From: Gracilimonas sp040117685
GTDB taxonomy: Bacteria > Bacteroidota > Rhodothermia > Balneolales > Balneolaceae
NCBI RefSeq assembly: GCF_040117685.2
Contig: NZ_JBEDYP020000015.1
Span: 124,001 to 188,000 of the forward strand
DNA length: 64,000 nt
Direction: 5' to 3'
Shown here: positions 8,517-17,441 of the stretch, one piece after another
How positions within the stretch are numbered: position 1 is the stretch's first letter
Layout: each line of letters starts with the position of its first letter
Translations under genes and position numbers: made by a program
Notes under the pieces: generated by a model
What the model was told of the DNA's origin: nothing
Database searches by the model: none
The model's input: only the letters and a program-made list of their open reading frames with translations

Positions 8517-9854
8517 TTATTCCTCCACCGAAACAAACTCTTCGTCTCGGCTGGTGAATTTAACTACTTCGTCTAATAATAATTTATGCACTGATTCCAC
8601 TTCCATGCTCTCTATACTTTCGAGCGTAAAAGCGTAAACCAGTAACTCACGTGCTTTCTTCTTGGTTAAACCACGACTATGCAGGTAAAACACCTCGTCT
8701 TCGTTCAGGTGGCCGATTGTTGCACCGTGCGAGCACAATACATCATCTGAAAAGATTTCCAGCTGTGGCTTAGTGTGAACGGTTCCATCAATGGATAACA
8801 ACAGGTTTCGGTTTTCCTGGAACGAGTCAATTTTTTGAGAATCTTCCCGTACAAAAATCTTACCGTTGAAGATGGAATGCGCTTTGTCATTCACGACCAC
8901 TTTGTGCAGCTGGTGACTTTTCGCATGCCAGTGCCGGTGATCAATAGCAGAATGCGTATCGGCAATCTGATCGCCATCAATCAGCACAAGGCCGTCGATG
9001 GTGAAATCAACTTCTTCATCATTCTGAACAACCCGCGGGTCGTTTCTGAACAACTTTGCACCCAAACAAATAGTGTATGAGTGGTATTCCGCATATTTAT
9101 CAAGGTGAGCAATCGGGCGGGAAATATGATTCGCCTTCTTACTGTCGCGCTGAATACGTGCATGGTGAACATGAGCTCCTTCAAACAGCTTAAACTCATT
9201 CACCGTCACGTTCAGGTATTCATTCTGAACCAGTGCCACATGCTCTTCAACAATCGTTGATTTGGAATAAGCCTCTCCCACAAATAGAACACGTGGTGTA
9301 GCATAAAAGGCTTTTTCAGCGTCTGTGAATACATTCAGGATATGAATCGGGGCTTCTACTTTCGTCTCTTTTGGAACATAAATGAAAGCACCGTCTTTGA
9401 AATTGGCATCATTCAATGCAGCAAAAACATCCTGATCATCATCGTAAGTAGTGTATGCACCTAAATGTTTTTCGATGATTTCAGAATCACCGTTTTCTGC
9501 CAGTGTACCAACAATTACATTTTCAGGAATATCAGAAGTTGAAGACAGATCGGCATCAAATTCACCGTTTACAAACACCAATCGACTATTCGTCGCTTCC
9601 GGCAGATAATACTCACTGATATCTCCGGGCGAAACTGCCCCGGCTTCTGATACCGGCACAAAATGACTACGGCTGATGGATTTAAGGTCGGTAAAACGCC
9701 AGTCTTCGTCTTTCTTGGTTGGAAACGGGAATTCAGAAATATTCCCTGCACCTTTCTCATTCAATCCGGCAATAGCTGAAACGTTGGATACTGTTTCAAA
9801 GTTACCGTCCAGAAAGTCTAAAATGGTTTCTTTTTCTTTTACTGCTACACTCAT
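8517..9854 (-). CDS. sufD: Fe-S cluster assembly protein SufD
   Basis: 445 aa, the SufBC2D scaffold subunit with a right-handed beta-helix core. The N-terminal FPFPTKKDEDWRFTDLK and C-terminal CSHGATIGHLNEDEVFYL (conserved His region) identify SufD; the final helical segment contacts SufC. The start overlaps the end of sufC by one base (9854), which indicates coupling and a fixed stoichiometry. No irregularity was seen. Confidence 0.95.
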   Translation of the reverse strand: MSVAVKEKETILDFLDGNFETVSNVSAIAGLNEKGAGNISEFPFPTKKDEDWRFTDLKSISRSHFVPVSEAGAVSPGDISEYYLPEATNSRLVFVNGEFDADLSSTSDIPENVIVGTLAENGDSEIIEKHLGAYTTYDDDQDVFAALNDANFKDGAFIYVPKETKVEAPIHILNVFTDAEKAFYATPRVLFVGEAYSKSTIVEEHVALVQNEYLNVTVNEFKLFEGAHVHHARIQRDSKKANHISRPIAHLDKYAEYHSYTICLGAKLFRNDPRVVQNDEEVDFTIDGLVLIDGDQIADTHSAIDHRHWHAKSHQLHKVVVNDKAHSIFNGKIFVREDSQKIDSFQENRNLLLSIDGTVHTKPQLEIFSDDVLCSHGATIGHLNEDEVFYLHSRGLTKKKARELLVYAFTLESIESMEVESVHKLLLDEVVKFTSRDEEFVSVEE

Positions 9855-10627
9855 TACTGAGCCTCTCCGTTTAGGGAAAATTCTTTTTCTAACCAGTCGT
9901 AACCTTGTTCTTCAAGATCAAGTGCCAGGTTTTTATCTCCTGATTTCACAATCTTGCCGCCCATCATCACATGTACGTAATCCGGAGTGATGTAATTCAG
10001 CAGACGCTGGTAGTGTGTAATCAGAACGATTCCATTTTCAGGTCCGGAAATTTTATTGATACCGTCCGATACAATTTTCAATGCATCGATATCAAGACCT
10101 GAATCGGTTTCATCCATAAAGGCCAGCTTTGGATTCAGCACAGCCATCTGGAATACCTCATTCTTCTTCTTCTCACCACCAGAAAATCCGGTATTGATAC
10201 TTCGCTCGAGGAATTCATCTTTCATATCGATGACTTCGAGGCGACTTTTCAGATAATCCTCAAATTCGATCGGGTCAAGTTCTTCCCGGCCGTTTTCACG
10301 GGCTATTGTGTTGTAAGATTCACGAAGAAGGGTTTTGTTGGTAATACCCGGAACTTCCACCGGATACTGAAATGCCAGAAACAGCCCAAGGTGAGCTCGT
10401 TCATCGGCATCCATTTCGGTGATATCTTCTCCTTCAAATAAGATTTCACCATCGGTCACTTCATACTCCGGGTGACCCGATACAACTTTGGCCAGCGTAC
10501 TCTTCCCGCTGCCGTTCGGCCCCATGATAGCATGGATTTCACCTTTGTTAATCTTCAGGTTCACACCCTTCAGAATCTGTTCTTCTTCGCCTTCTACTGA
10601 GGCATGTAAATTTTTGATCTCTAACAC
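9854..10627 (-). CDS. sufC: Fe-S assembly ATPase SufC
   Basis: 257 aa ABC-type ATPase without a membrane domain, the motor of the SufBC2D scaffold. Walker A GPNGSGKST is at residues 36-44, a Q-loop occurs in LAFQYPVEVPG, the signature SGGEKKKNE is near residue 150, and Walker B reads LAFMDETDSGLD, where DET replaces the usual DEP, as is normal for SufC. The gap to sufB (123 bp) contains a long inverted repeat. Confidence 0.97.
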   Translation of the reverse strand: MLEIKNLHASVEGEEEQILKGVNLKINKGEIHAIMGPNGSGKSTLAKVVSGHPEYEVTDGEILFEGEDITEMDADERAHLGLFLAFQYPVEVPGITNKTLLRESYNTIARENGREELDPIEFEDYLKSRLEVIDMKDEFLERSINTGFSGGEKKKNEVFQMAVLNPKLAFMDETDSGLDIDALKIVSDGINKISGPENGIVLITHYQRLLNYITPDYVHVMMGGKIVKSGDKNLALDLEEQGYDWLEKEFSLNGEAQ

Positions 10628-10667
10628 GTTATCGTTCTTTTCTTTTTTGATTTAAGTTCTTCGAAAT

Positions 10668-10743
10668 AAATGTTGAATGCTAAATTTTTAATGTTAAATA
10701 GAACTGAAATTTTAATCTATTTAACATTCATCATTCAACATTT
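10668..10743. repeat. inverted repeat between sufC and sufB
   Basis: Left arm 10668-10701 (AAATGTTGAATGC ... ATGTTAAATAG) pairs with right arm 10717-10743 (CTATTTAACATT ... TTCAACATTT). It lies between the first and second genes of the suf operon, where a structured mRNA could attenuate or protect the downstream part. Confidence 0.65.
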
Positions 10744-10750
10744 AAAATTC

Positions 10751-12193
10751 TTACCCTACACTACCTTCCAGCTTCACATCCAGTAAAGCATTGGCTTCGG
10801 TAGCAAATTCAAGCGGCAGTTCTTTCAGTACTTCTTTCACAAATCCATTAATGATCATGGAAATGGCATCCTGCTCACTGATTCCTCGCTGCATCAGGTA
10901 AAATATCTGCTCTTCCCCTACTCGTGATGTCGAAGCTTCGTGCTCCACACTTGCAGTCGGGTTTTGAGAAGAGATATACGGGAATGTGTGTGCACCACAA
11001 GTCTGCCCGATTAACATCGAGTCACAAACTGAGTAATTACGGGCGCCATCCGCCTTCTTGGAGATTTTCACCTCACCCCGGTAACTGTTTTGTGAATTAC
11101 CGGCAGAAATACCTTTCGAAATAATGGTACTCTTGGTGTTTTTACCGATATGAATCATTTTGGTACCGGTATCGGCCTGCTGGCGCTTATTGGTTACCGC
11201 AACGGAGTAAAACTCACCAATGGAGTTATCACCCTGCAGAATCACACTTGGATACTTAAGTGTTACTGCTGAACCTGTTTCCAGCTGCGTCCAGGAAATC
11301 TTGGAATTCTTACCGCGGCAGGCTCCACGTTTGGTTACAAAGTTGTAAATCCCGCCTTTCCCCTCTTCGTCACCGGCGTACCAGTTTTGGATAGTCGAAT
11401 ATTTGATCTCGGCATTATCCATTGCCACTAACTCAACTACGGCAGCGTGCAGCTGATGCTCATCATACATCGGAGCTGTGCAACCTTCAAGATAGCTTAC
11501 ATGCGAATTGTCTTCAGCAATGATAAGCGTACGCTCAAACTGACCGGAATTCATGTTGTTGATCCGGAAATACGTTGAGAGCTCCATCGGGCAAATGGTA
11601 TCTTTCGGCACGTAGCAGAAAGATCCGTCCGAAAATACGGCAGAGTTTAGAGCTGCGTAGAAGTTATCACGAGCGGGAACAACGGACCCCATGTACTTCT
11701 TAACCAATTCGGGGTGATTTTTAACCGCTTCCGATATGGAGCAGAAAATCACACCGGCTTCAGCAAGCTTTTCCTTGAACGTTGTAAAAATGGAAACACT
11801 GTCAAAAACAGCATCCACAGCAACACCGGAAAGCATTTTCTGCTCTTCCAATGGAATACCCAGTTTATCGTAAGTCTCACGGATTTTGGGATCTACTTCA
11901 TCCAGACTGTCGAGTTTGGGTTTATTCTTGGGAGCTGAGTAATATTGAAGTTCATCAAATTTTGGCTTCTCATATTCAGCATTGAACCAGTCCGGTTCTT
12001 CCATTTCGGTCCATGCCCGATAAGCCTTCAAACGGAACTCAAGCATCCACTCCGGCTCTTCTTTTCGAGCAGAGAGTTCGCGGATGATATCTTCGTTAAG
12101 TCCCTTGGGAAAATCTTCGTATTCAACATCGGTGGAAAAGCCATATTTGTACTCTTCCCCAATCATTGACTCTAACGCTTGCGTTTCGCTCAT
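10751..12193 (-). CDS. sufB: Fe-S cluster assembly protein SufB
   Basis: 480 aa, the scaffold subunit that accepts sulfur and hosts nascent clusters. Family features seen include FYAALNSAVFSDGSFCYVP, LEGCTAPMYDEHQLHAAVVE, WYAGDEEGKGGIYNFVTKRG, ISAGNSQNSYRGEV and the conserved C-terminal CDSMLIGQTCGAHTFPYI with the cluster/sulfur cysteines. As the first gene of the operon it has a 5' leader with a candidate TAnnTTTG promoter about 100 bp upstream. Confidence 0.97.
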   Translation of the reverse strand: MSETQALESMIGEEYKYGFSTDVEYEDFPKGLNEDIIRELSARKEEPEWMLEFRLKAYRAWTEMEEPDWFNAEYEKPKFDELQYYSAPKNKPKLDSLDEVDPKIRETYDKLGIPLEEQKMLSGVAVDAVFDSVSIFTTFKEKLAEAGVIFCSISEAVKNHPELVKKYMGSVVPARDNFYAALNSAVFSDGSFCYVPKDTICPMELSTYFRINNMNSGQFERTLIIAEDNSHVSYLEGCTAPMYDEHQLHAAVVELVAMDNAEIKYSTIQNWYAGDEEGKGGIYNFVTKRGACRGKNSKISWTQLETGSAVTLKYPSVILQGDNSIGEFYSVAVTNKRQQADTGTKMIHIGKNTKSTIISKGISAGNSQNSYRGEVKISKKADGARNYSVCDSMLIGQTCGAHTFPYISSQNPTASVEHEASTSRVGEEQIFYLMQRGISEQDAISMIINGFVKEVLKELPLEFATEANALLDVKLEGSVG

Positions 12194-12293
12194 TAGTTAT
12201 ATGGTCTTAAAAATTTTGCTTCTTGATTCCGCCTGAAAAACAACCTTTTTCAAGTTTAAGTTCGCTGTTTTGCAGGCCTATTTAGATCGAGTA

Positions 12294-12301
12294 CAAATAT
12301 A
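12294..12301 (-). promoter_or_regulatory. candidate Bacteroidetes -7 box for the suf operon
   Basis: On the minus strand the octamer TATATTTG fits TAnnTTTG, the -7 element of the Bacteroidetes primary sigma factor. It lies about 100 bp before the sufB start with no other gene between. A TTG -33 element at the expected spacing is not clear (TAG or TTA there), so the call rests on the -7 match and position. Confidence 0.5.
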
Positions 12302-12415
12302 CGAAATCTCCCTTTCTTAACTAAATCTGAAATGATTGAGAATCTCTATTGAATGAATAGGTTTGAAAAGGTAAGTAATTGCGAGCCAAACGTTGAAAAG
12401 TGCGGTGTATGTTCC

Positions 12416-12555
12416 TACTGGTTCCGCCGATCTGCTGCAGAACCCAACCCCGAGGCTCTGCCTCGGATAAAGTTTGGATGAATTAGTGAAGGTGAGAGGC
12501 CGAATTTGATGCAGAGCCTCGATGGGGTGTTACGGAGCGGAGCACCGTAACAAGA
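12416..12555 (+). repeat. four-hairpin dispersed repeat, copy A
   Basis: About 140 bp related to 28473-28604 and 29894-30019. In order it contains a GGTTC...GAACC hairpin, a perfect hairpin CGAGGCTCTGCCTCG, a spacer of about 40 bp, a hairpin around GAGCCTC, and TTACGGAGCGGAGCACCGTAA (six-base stem), then a CAAGA or CGAGA end. Relationship between copies is seen directly by alignment of the blocks; function is unknown. Confidence 0.75.
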
Positions 12556-12679
12556 ATAAGCGCCTGCCGGCTGTTTAGTTAGGATGAATCATTGCCATGA
12601 TGTTTGTTATACCTCAGAGTAATCAAGGCAATCCGCCAATCCCATAAATCAAGGTTCAAAAATAATTAACCACGATTAA

Positions 12680-13630
12680 TCACTCCCCCATCAAACTGCA
12701 AACGCAGGCAGTGTTGACGATATCTTCCCAGGAGCATCCACGGGATAAATCCATCATAGGTTTAGCAAGCCCCTGAATAATGGGGCCGGTGGCTGAGGCT
12801 CCGGCCAGTCGCTCCGTAATTTTATAGGCGATATTCCCGGCATCCAGGTTGGGGAATATGAATACATTTGCTTTGCCGGCCACTTCAGAATCGGGAGCTT
12901 TTCTTTTAGCGATGTCCGGGATGATGGAAGCGTCAAACTGCAGTTCCCCGTCAACAGGAAAGTCGAGGTTGTGAGACTTTACGATTTCAAGAGCTTGCCG
13001 AACTAAATCGATGCGTTCGTGCTCAGCACTTCCCTTAGTTGAAAAGGAAAGCATGGATACCCGCGGATCTTCTCCGGTTACTTTCTTGTGGGTTTGAGCG
13101 GAATCCATGGCGATAGTTGCGAGCTGTTCCGCATTCGGATAAGGGACCACGGCACAATCCCCGTAAGTAAACACCCGGCCATCATCAAAGCTCATCAGGA
13201 ATACACTGGATACAACATTGGAGCCTGTTTTAAGCCCTATGGTTTGTATGGCTGCCCGCAATACATCTCCGGTGGTAGATACAGAACCGGCTACGCATCC
13301 ATCTGCATCGCCGGCAGCAACCATAGCTGCTGCAAAAAACAGCGGATCTTTAATGACTTCAATAGCTTCGGCTTCCGTTAAGCCTTTGTGTTTTCGTCGC
13401 TCAAAAAAAGAGAGGGCATATTTTTTGAGATTCTCATCCGATACAGGATCTATGAAATCAAGCCCTTCAGGAATACCGGCTCCCTCGTTTTGAATCAAAA
13501 TCGGTTTTGCGAGTCTGTTTTCCTGCAGGTATTCCGCCGCTTTAATTACACGCTCGTCCGAAGAACGGGGAAAAACGATTGTTTTCAACGATGCTTTTGC
13601 CCGACTTCGAATATCTTTGATAATGTCCAT
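12680..13630 (-). CDS. pta: phosphate acetyltransferase (phosphotransacetylase)
   Basis: 316 aa, the short catalytic form without the DRTGG regulatory domains. It converts acetyl-CoA and phosphate to acetyl phosphate, the partner reaction of acetate kinase. The start at 13630 (MDIIKDIRSRAKASLKTIVF) is the family N-terminus and makes a one-base TAATG overlap with the EamA gene; an upstream in-frame Met at 13681 would run 51 bases into that gene. Conserved parts are FPRSSDERV, AGDADGCVAGSVSTTGDVLR, VVPYPNAEQLATIA and FPNLDAGNIAYK. The kinase partner ackA is in the same transcription unit, 2.6 kb upstream. Confidence 0.93.
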   Translation of the reverse strand: MDIIKDIRSRAKASLKTIVFPRSSDERVIKAAEYLQENRLAKPILIQNEGAGIPEGLDFIDPVSDENLKKYALSFFERRKHKGLTEAEAIEVIKDPLFFAAAMVAAGDADGCVAGSVSTTGDVLRAAIQTIGLKTGSNVVSSVFLMSFDDGRVFTYGDCAVVPYPNAEQLATIAMDSAQTHKKVTGEDPRVSMLSFSTKGSAEHERIDLVRQALEIVKSHNLDFPVDGELQFDASIIPDIAKRKAPDSEVAGKANVFIFPNLDAGNIAYKITERLAGASATGPIIQGLAKPMMDLSRGCSWEDIVNTACVCSLMGE

Positions 13631-14493
13631 TATCCTACCAATAATATGATTGAAATTACGGCAACGGCCAGTCCTGACCATTGCTTAACCGAGGGCTTAT
13701 CTTTCCAGATTCCGATGCCAATTAAAGTACCTAAAACAACCAGGCTCACATTCACCAGCGGGAACACGATGGAACCGGGCATGAGTTTTAGGGCATAAAT
13801 CAGGAATATGGAGGAGTAGAGATTCACGACTCCGGTTGCTATACCATACACGATTTCTGTGAAGGTAAAATTAATCTCTTTTCTTTTTAAAAGGATTCCT
13901 ACTCCCACTAAAAAGGAAATAAAGAAGATTCCTGATACAAAAAGATCTTCTGATAACTGTTCCGAAAACACTTGTTCATACACTTTCAGTCCGGTATCAG
14001 CCATCCCGGTCATAATAAAAATTAATACCGGCAACCAGGCATCAGAAAAACCGGAAATGCTTTTCGTTTTGATACGAGGCACCATCAGCAATAAAGAACC
14101 CAATGCAAGGGCTATACCGATGTACTTTAATCCGCCGATGGCTTCCCCAAATACAAACAAACTTACTGCTATCGGGAAAATCAGTGACATCCGCATGGCG
14201 GCGATACTTACTCCCATCCCAACTCTGTCTATAGACCGGCTGTAAACCACCATGTTGGCAATGAAAACAATACCCAGTACTACGGCCAAAATAAGGAGCC
14301 AAATTCCGGGTTCCGGTGAGGCCACAGGGAAAGCTCCAAACTCCGTTGAATTGAACAGGCTAATCAAGAAACCGGCAAGGTAATTACAAACCAGAATTTT
14401 GAGCACATTCAGTTTCCGGTTTTCGGCCAGTTTAAGAATCTGGGCAATGGTCAGAGAACAGGAAATACTCAGAAAGATGTATAGGAGTCCCAT
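13630..14493 (-). CDS. EamA/DMT-superfamily transporter
   Basis: 287 aa with about ten hydrophobic segments in two homologous halves, the EamA layout of drug/metabolite exporters. The start region reads MGLLYIFLSISCSLTIAQILK. A gene of this type lying between ackA and pta, joined by one-base overlaps on both sides (13630 and 14493), suggests that it is expressed with acetate metabolism; substrate is unknown. Export of a fermentation or overflow product would fit the context but is speculation. Confidence 0.82.
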   Translation of the reverse strand: MGLLYIFLSISCSLTIAQILKLAENRKLNVLKILVCNYLAGFLISLFNSTEFGAFPVASPEPGIWLLILAVVLGIVFIANMVVYSRSIDRVGMGVSIAAMRMSLIFPIAVSLFVFGEAIGGLKYIGIALALGSLLLMVPRIKTKSISGFSDAWLPVLIFIMTGMADTGLKVYEQVFSEQLSEDLFVSGIFFISFLVGVGILLKRKEINFTFTEIVYGIATGVVNLYSSIFLIYALKLMPGSIVFPLVNVSLVVLGTLIGIGIWKDKPSVKQWSGLAVAVISIILLVG

Positions 14494-16226
14494 CAGTTCA
14501 GAAGCTCAAGCTCTCTGTTTCCAAAAAACAATGGGTTCTGTGGTCGCTCGTATAGGCTTCGGGAGGTAAAGGGCACATTCCGTTCCAGATGGTTAAAAAT
14601 GGAGTTCATGTTCATATTACGCTGCTTGATGGCCTCTGCCAGATAGTAGGTAAAGATGCTGTGGCGATTTTGTTTTCCATTGGTTGAAGAATAAATACCG
14701 GATCGCTGATCGGGACGAGATGCAAAAAATACAGCCGAAGCAAAGTTCTGATCCGTAATTATGGATGCCAGGTTTGCAAGCGCCTGAGTGGAACCGTTTT
14801 CATTCAGAATATCCAGATCTGCAAAAACTTTTATGGAATTCAGATCCAGGTTATTGAATGCCCGAAACAGTTTTTGAAGGTCAATAAGCTGCAATTCTCC
14901 GTCTTGGTCAAGCTCACTTCCCAGTAAATAAACCTGCCCGTCTATAATTTCAGCATAACCGTTTATATACACATTCAGGTTGTGGCGAGAATCACTGAGG
15001 GTTGCAGCCAGGCGGGAATAAGCCCTATTCACCATCAGATCACTGGTGGCATTCATGGCTTTGAAAACACGGGTACTCCGAACTCCAAATCCCTGAATGA
15101 AATATTCTTCCATTAGCTTAGCGTCACGCTGCCCGTATATCCGTTCAGAAAGCTCTCCTTCATATTGGTTATTGGACAATATGAATGCTCCTGAGTTGAG
15201 TGAACTACGCCCTAAAACCGGAATATTCCTCTCCACATCTATGGAGCCAAAAGGAACATTAGGAATAGCTATCACAGAAAGGTCGGAAGCAAACTCGGAT
15301 GGCCTCCAGATGGTTCGCACATCATTTGCAGATACCCATGTTTCCGAGATGCCATACAACACTTTATACCAATCCCCTTCTTTAGAAACCAGTTTAAGCT
15401 GACTGCCTTCTGCAAGATCCGTTAAAATATTTCCCGGGTTCGATTCCGGCTCGTTACGTAAAGCAGTTATTTGAACATCCACAACCACAAACTGTTCAAA
15501 GACGGAAGGCACCGATATTTCTTTTGTCTGAGACAGGGAATCATAAAAAGCCTCAACCACAATATTTTGGGCCGGGGATTCACCGAAAATGCCTGCATCT
15601 ACTTCTTCAGCCAGATTTATGGAAATACGTCCGCCATTAAAATCCCACTCCTCATTCTCAACCAACACCCGGTTGTTATATGAAATTCGAATACCCGGAT
15701 TCTCGGTGTTATAGGGTCTGGCATCTGTAGTATCTACCTCTGTGGCAGTTCCGGTTTGCCGTAAAAGCCTGCTCTCTCCCGTTCGGGTTGGTTCACCTAC
15801 CGGCTTCATATTCATAAAAGACAACCCTGTGAGTAGTGTTCCGGCTCCCATCAGTGCATATCGTTGTTCATCGGTCGGGCGGTCAAGCAGTTGATCAGAA
15901 AAGGCAGCATAATAAGAAAGCCCGGCTCCTGCAGCCCCTAACAAAACATATCCGATTCTCGGACGGTATCTTTGAATATAGCGCTCTGTTTTTACCCGCT
16001 CTGCATACTCGTAGGTATTAATCGATTTCAGATCAAAATGGATAAGTGGCTGGTTTGGGGAGATACCGTTAGTGCTTTCTAAATAGTACCGTGATTTTAC
16101 CAACTCATAATCGTTTATATCCAGAGCCTCTTCATCCACCACTATCCAACTGGTACTGGAACATCCCTGAAACAGTACCATTGCAATCAGCACGATGTAA
16201 ATAAAAGATGATTTCTTTATGCCCAT
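14493..16226 (-). CDS. lipoprotein with SH3-like and degenerate caspase-like regions
   Basis: 577 aa. A lipoprotein signal (residues 1-21, FQGCSS) is followed by a hydrophobic segment near residue 95 (IGYVLLGAAGAGLSYYA), beta-rich central regions, an SH3b-like stretch (GSQLKLVSKEGDWYKVLYG, about residues 268-290) and a C-terminal region shaped like bacterial peptidase C14/caspase domains. In caspases the His lies in a GHG motif and the Cys in DACxS; here the matching places read YINGYAEI and VFADLDIL, so the dyad appears missing. This would make it a non-catalytic pseudo-caspase or a divergent fold. It sits between ackA (10-bp overlap) and the EamA gene (1-bp overlap). Confidence 0.6.
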   Translation of the reverse strand: MGIKKSSFIYIVLIAMVLFQGCSSTSWIVVDEEALDINDYELVKSRYYLESTNGISPNQPLIHFDLKSINTYEYAERVKTERYIQRYRPRIGYVLLGAAGAGLSYYAAFSDQLLDRPTDEQRYALMGAGTLLTGLSFMNMKPVGEPTRTGESRLLRQTGTATEVDTTDARPYNTENPGIRISYNNRVLVENEEWDFNGGRISINLAEEVDAGIFGESPAQNIVVEAFYDSLSQTKEISVPSVFEQFVVVDVQITALRNEPESNPGNILTDLAEGSQLKLVSKEGDWYKVLYGISETWVSANDVRTIWRPSEFASDLSVIAIPNVPFGSIDVERNIPVLGRSSLNSGAFILSNNQYEGELSERIYGQRDAKLMEEYFIQGFGVRSTRVFKAMNATSDLMVNRAYSRLAATLSDSRHNLNVYINGYAEIIDGQVYLLGSELDQDGELQLIDLQKLFRAFNNLDLNSIKVFADLDILNENGSTQALANLASIITDQNFASAVFFASRPDQRSGIYSSTNGKQNRHSIFTYYLAEAIKQRNMNMNSIFNHLERNVPFTSRSLYERPQNPLFFGNRELELLN

Positions 16227-17434
16227 GGTGTTTGTTTTGAAGCGGTGGCAATTTTAGCCGAGTCAATGGCAATCACAAGTTCTTCATTGGTTGGAATAAC
16301 GTGAACATCAACCTTGGAAGTATCGGAACTGATTTTAGTATCACCATTCAGATTTCCATTCTTTTTACCGTCAATTTCAATTCCGGCATACTGCATGTCT
16401 TCCAATATTTTTTCCCTTATCGGAGCTGCATTCTCACCAATACCTCCGGTAAAGATGATAGCATCCACCCCATTCAGTGCAGCAATATACGAACCGATAT
16501 ATTTCTTCACCCGATAGCAAAATACATCGATGGCTTCGTTACTCCGGCGGTCTCCGCTTTCCGCTTCATCCAATAAATCCCGCATGTCGGCTGCATATCC
16601 ACTGAGTCCTAAAAGTCCGCTGTGTTTATTCAATAATGCATGAACATTGGCGAGAGATAATTCCTCTTTCTCTATGAGGTAGAATAAGATAGAAGGATCA
16701 ATGTCTCCGCTACGAGTTCCCATTACCAGTCCTTCCAGCGGAGAGAACCCCATGCTGGTGTCAATAGAATTTCCATCTTTAATGGCTGTTACAGAACATC
16801 CATTTCCCAAATGACAGGTGATCACTTTGGAACCTTTCTTCGGTTTACCTGAAATTTTGTGATACTGACGGCTCACATAATAATGCGACGTCCCATGAAA
16901 CCCATACTTCCTGATTTTATAGCGTCGGTAAAGCCGGTTGGGTATACCGTATAAGTAGGCATGTTGCGGTATGGAATGATGAAAGGCGGTATCAAACACA
17001 GCCACGTGAGGTACATTGGGCAGGTGTTTCTTGGCGGCTCGTATTCCCTCCAGATTCGGAGGATTATGCAACGGGGCAATGTCAAAAGCCTGCTGAATGG
17101 CTTCTTCCACATCTTCATCAATTAATACGGAATCTTTGAAGGTCTCCCCTCCGTGAACAACGCGATGCCCCACAGCCTCAATTTCATCCAGCGATTGCAG
17201 GTAATCGTTATCGGCTTCAATCAGCAGCTCCATGATTTTTTTGAGTGCAGCGGCATGATTTTCAATAACCATTGATTTCTTAAGCGGCTTTTCACCCTTA
17301 AACTCTTGCTTTATGATGGAAGTAACCGCTCCGATACGCTCCACTAATCCCTTACAGAGGCATTCTCTATTCTCTGTGTTTATGAGCTGATACTTAATGG
17401 ATGAGCTGCCGCAGTTTATTACAAGGGTTTTCAT
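16217..17434 (-). CDS. ackA: acetate kinase
   Basis: 405 aa ASKHA-fold kinase that makes ATP and acetate from acetyl phosphate. The N-terminal NCGSSSIKYQL, AVFDTAFHHSIP, GFHGTSHYYVS, CHLGNGCSVTAI, DTSMGFSPLEG and IIFTGGIGENAA are all present, so the active site is intact. It forms an operon with pta, with the EamA and lipoprotein genes in between, and overlaps the lipoprotein gene by 10 bp. The OMP gene ends 7 bp upstream. Confidence 0.97.
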   Translation of the reverse strand: MKTLVINCGSSSIKYQLINTENRECLCKGLVERIGAVTSIIKQEFKGEKPLKKSMVIENHAAALKKIMELLIEADNDYLQSLDEIEAVGHRVVHGGETFKDSVLIDEDVEEAIQQAFDIAPLHNPPNLEGIRAAKKHLPNVPHVAVFDTAFHHSIPQHAYLYGIPNRLYRRYKIRKYGFHGTSHYYVSRQYHKISGKPKKGSKVITCHLGNGCSVTAIKDGNSIDTSMGFSPLEGLVMGTRSGDIDPSILFYLIEKEELSLANVHALLNKHSGLLGLSGYAADMRDLLDEAESGDRRSNEAIDVFCYRVKKYIGSYIAALNGVDAIIFTGGIGENAAPIREKILEDMQYAGIEIDGKKNGNLNGDTKISSDTSKVDVHVIPTNEELVIAIDSAKIATASKQTPWA

Positions 17435-17441
17435 GGGTGAG

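Larger units (their letters stand above)
12194..12679. other. 486-bp intergenic region between pta and sufB
   Basis: The sufB-proximal part holds the candidate suf promoter. The middle (12416-12555) is copy A of the four-hairpin dispersed repeat. The remainder, next to the end of pta, shows no open frame, tRNA or clear terminator. Confidence 0.6.
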
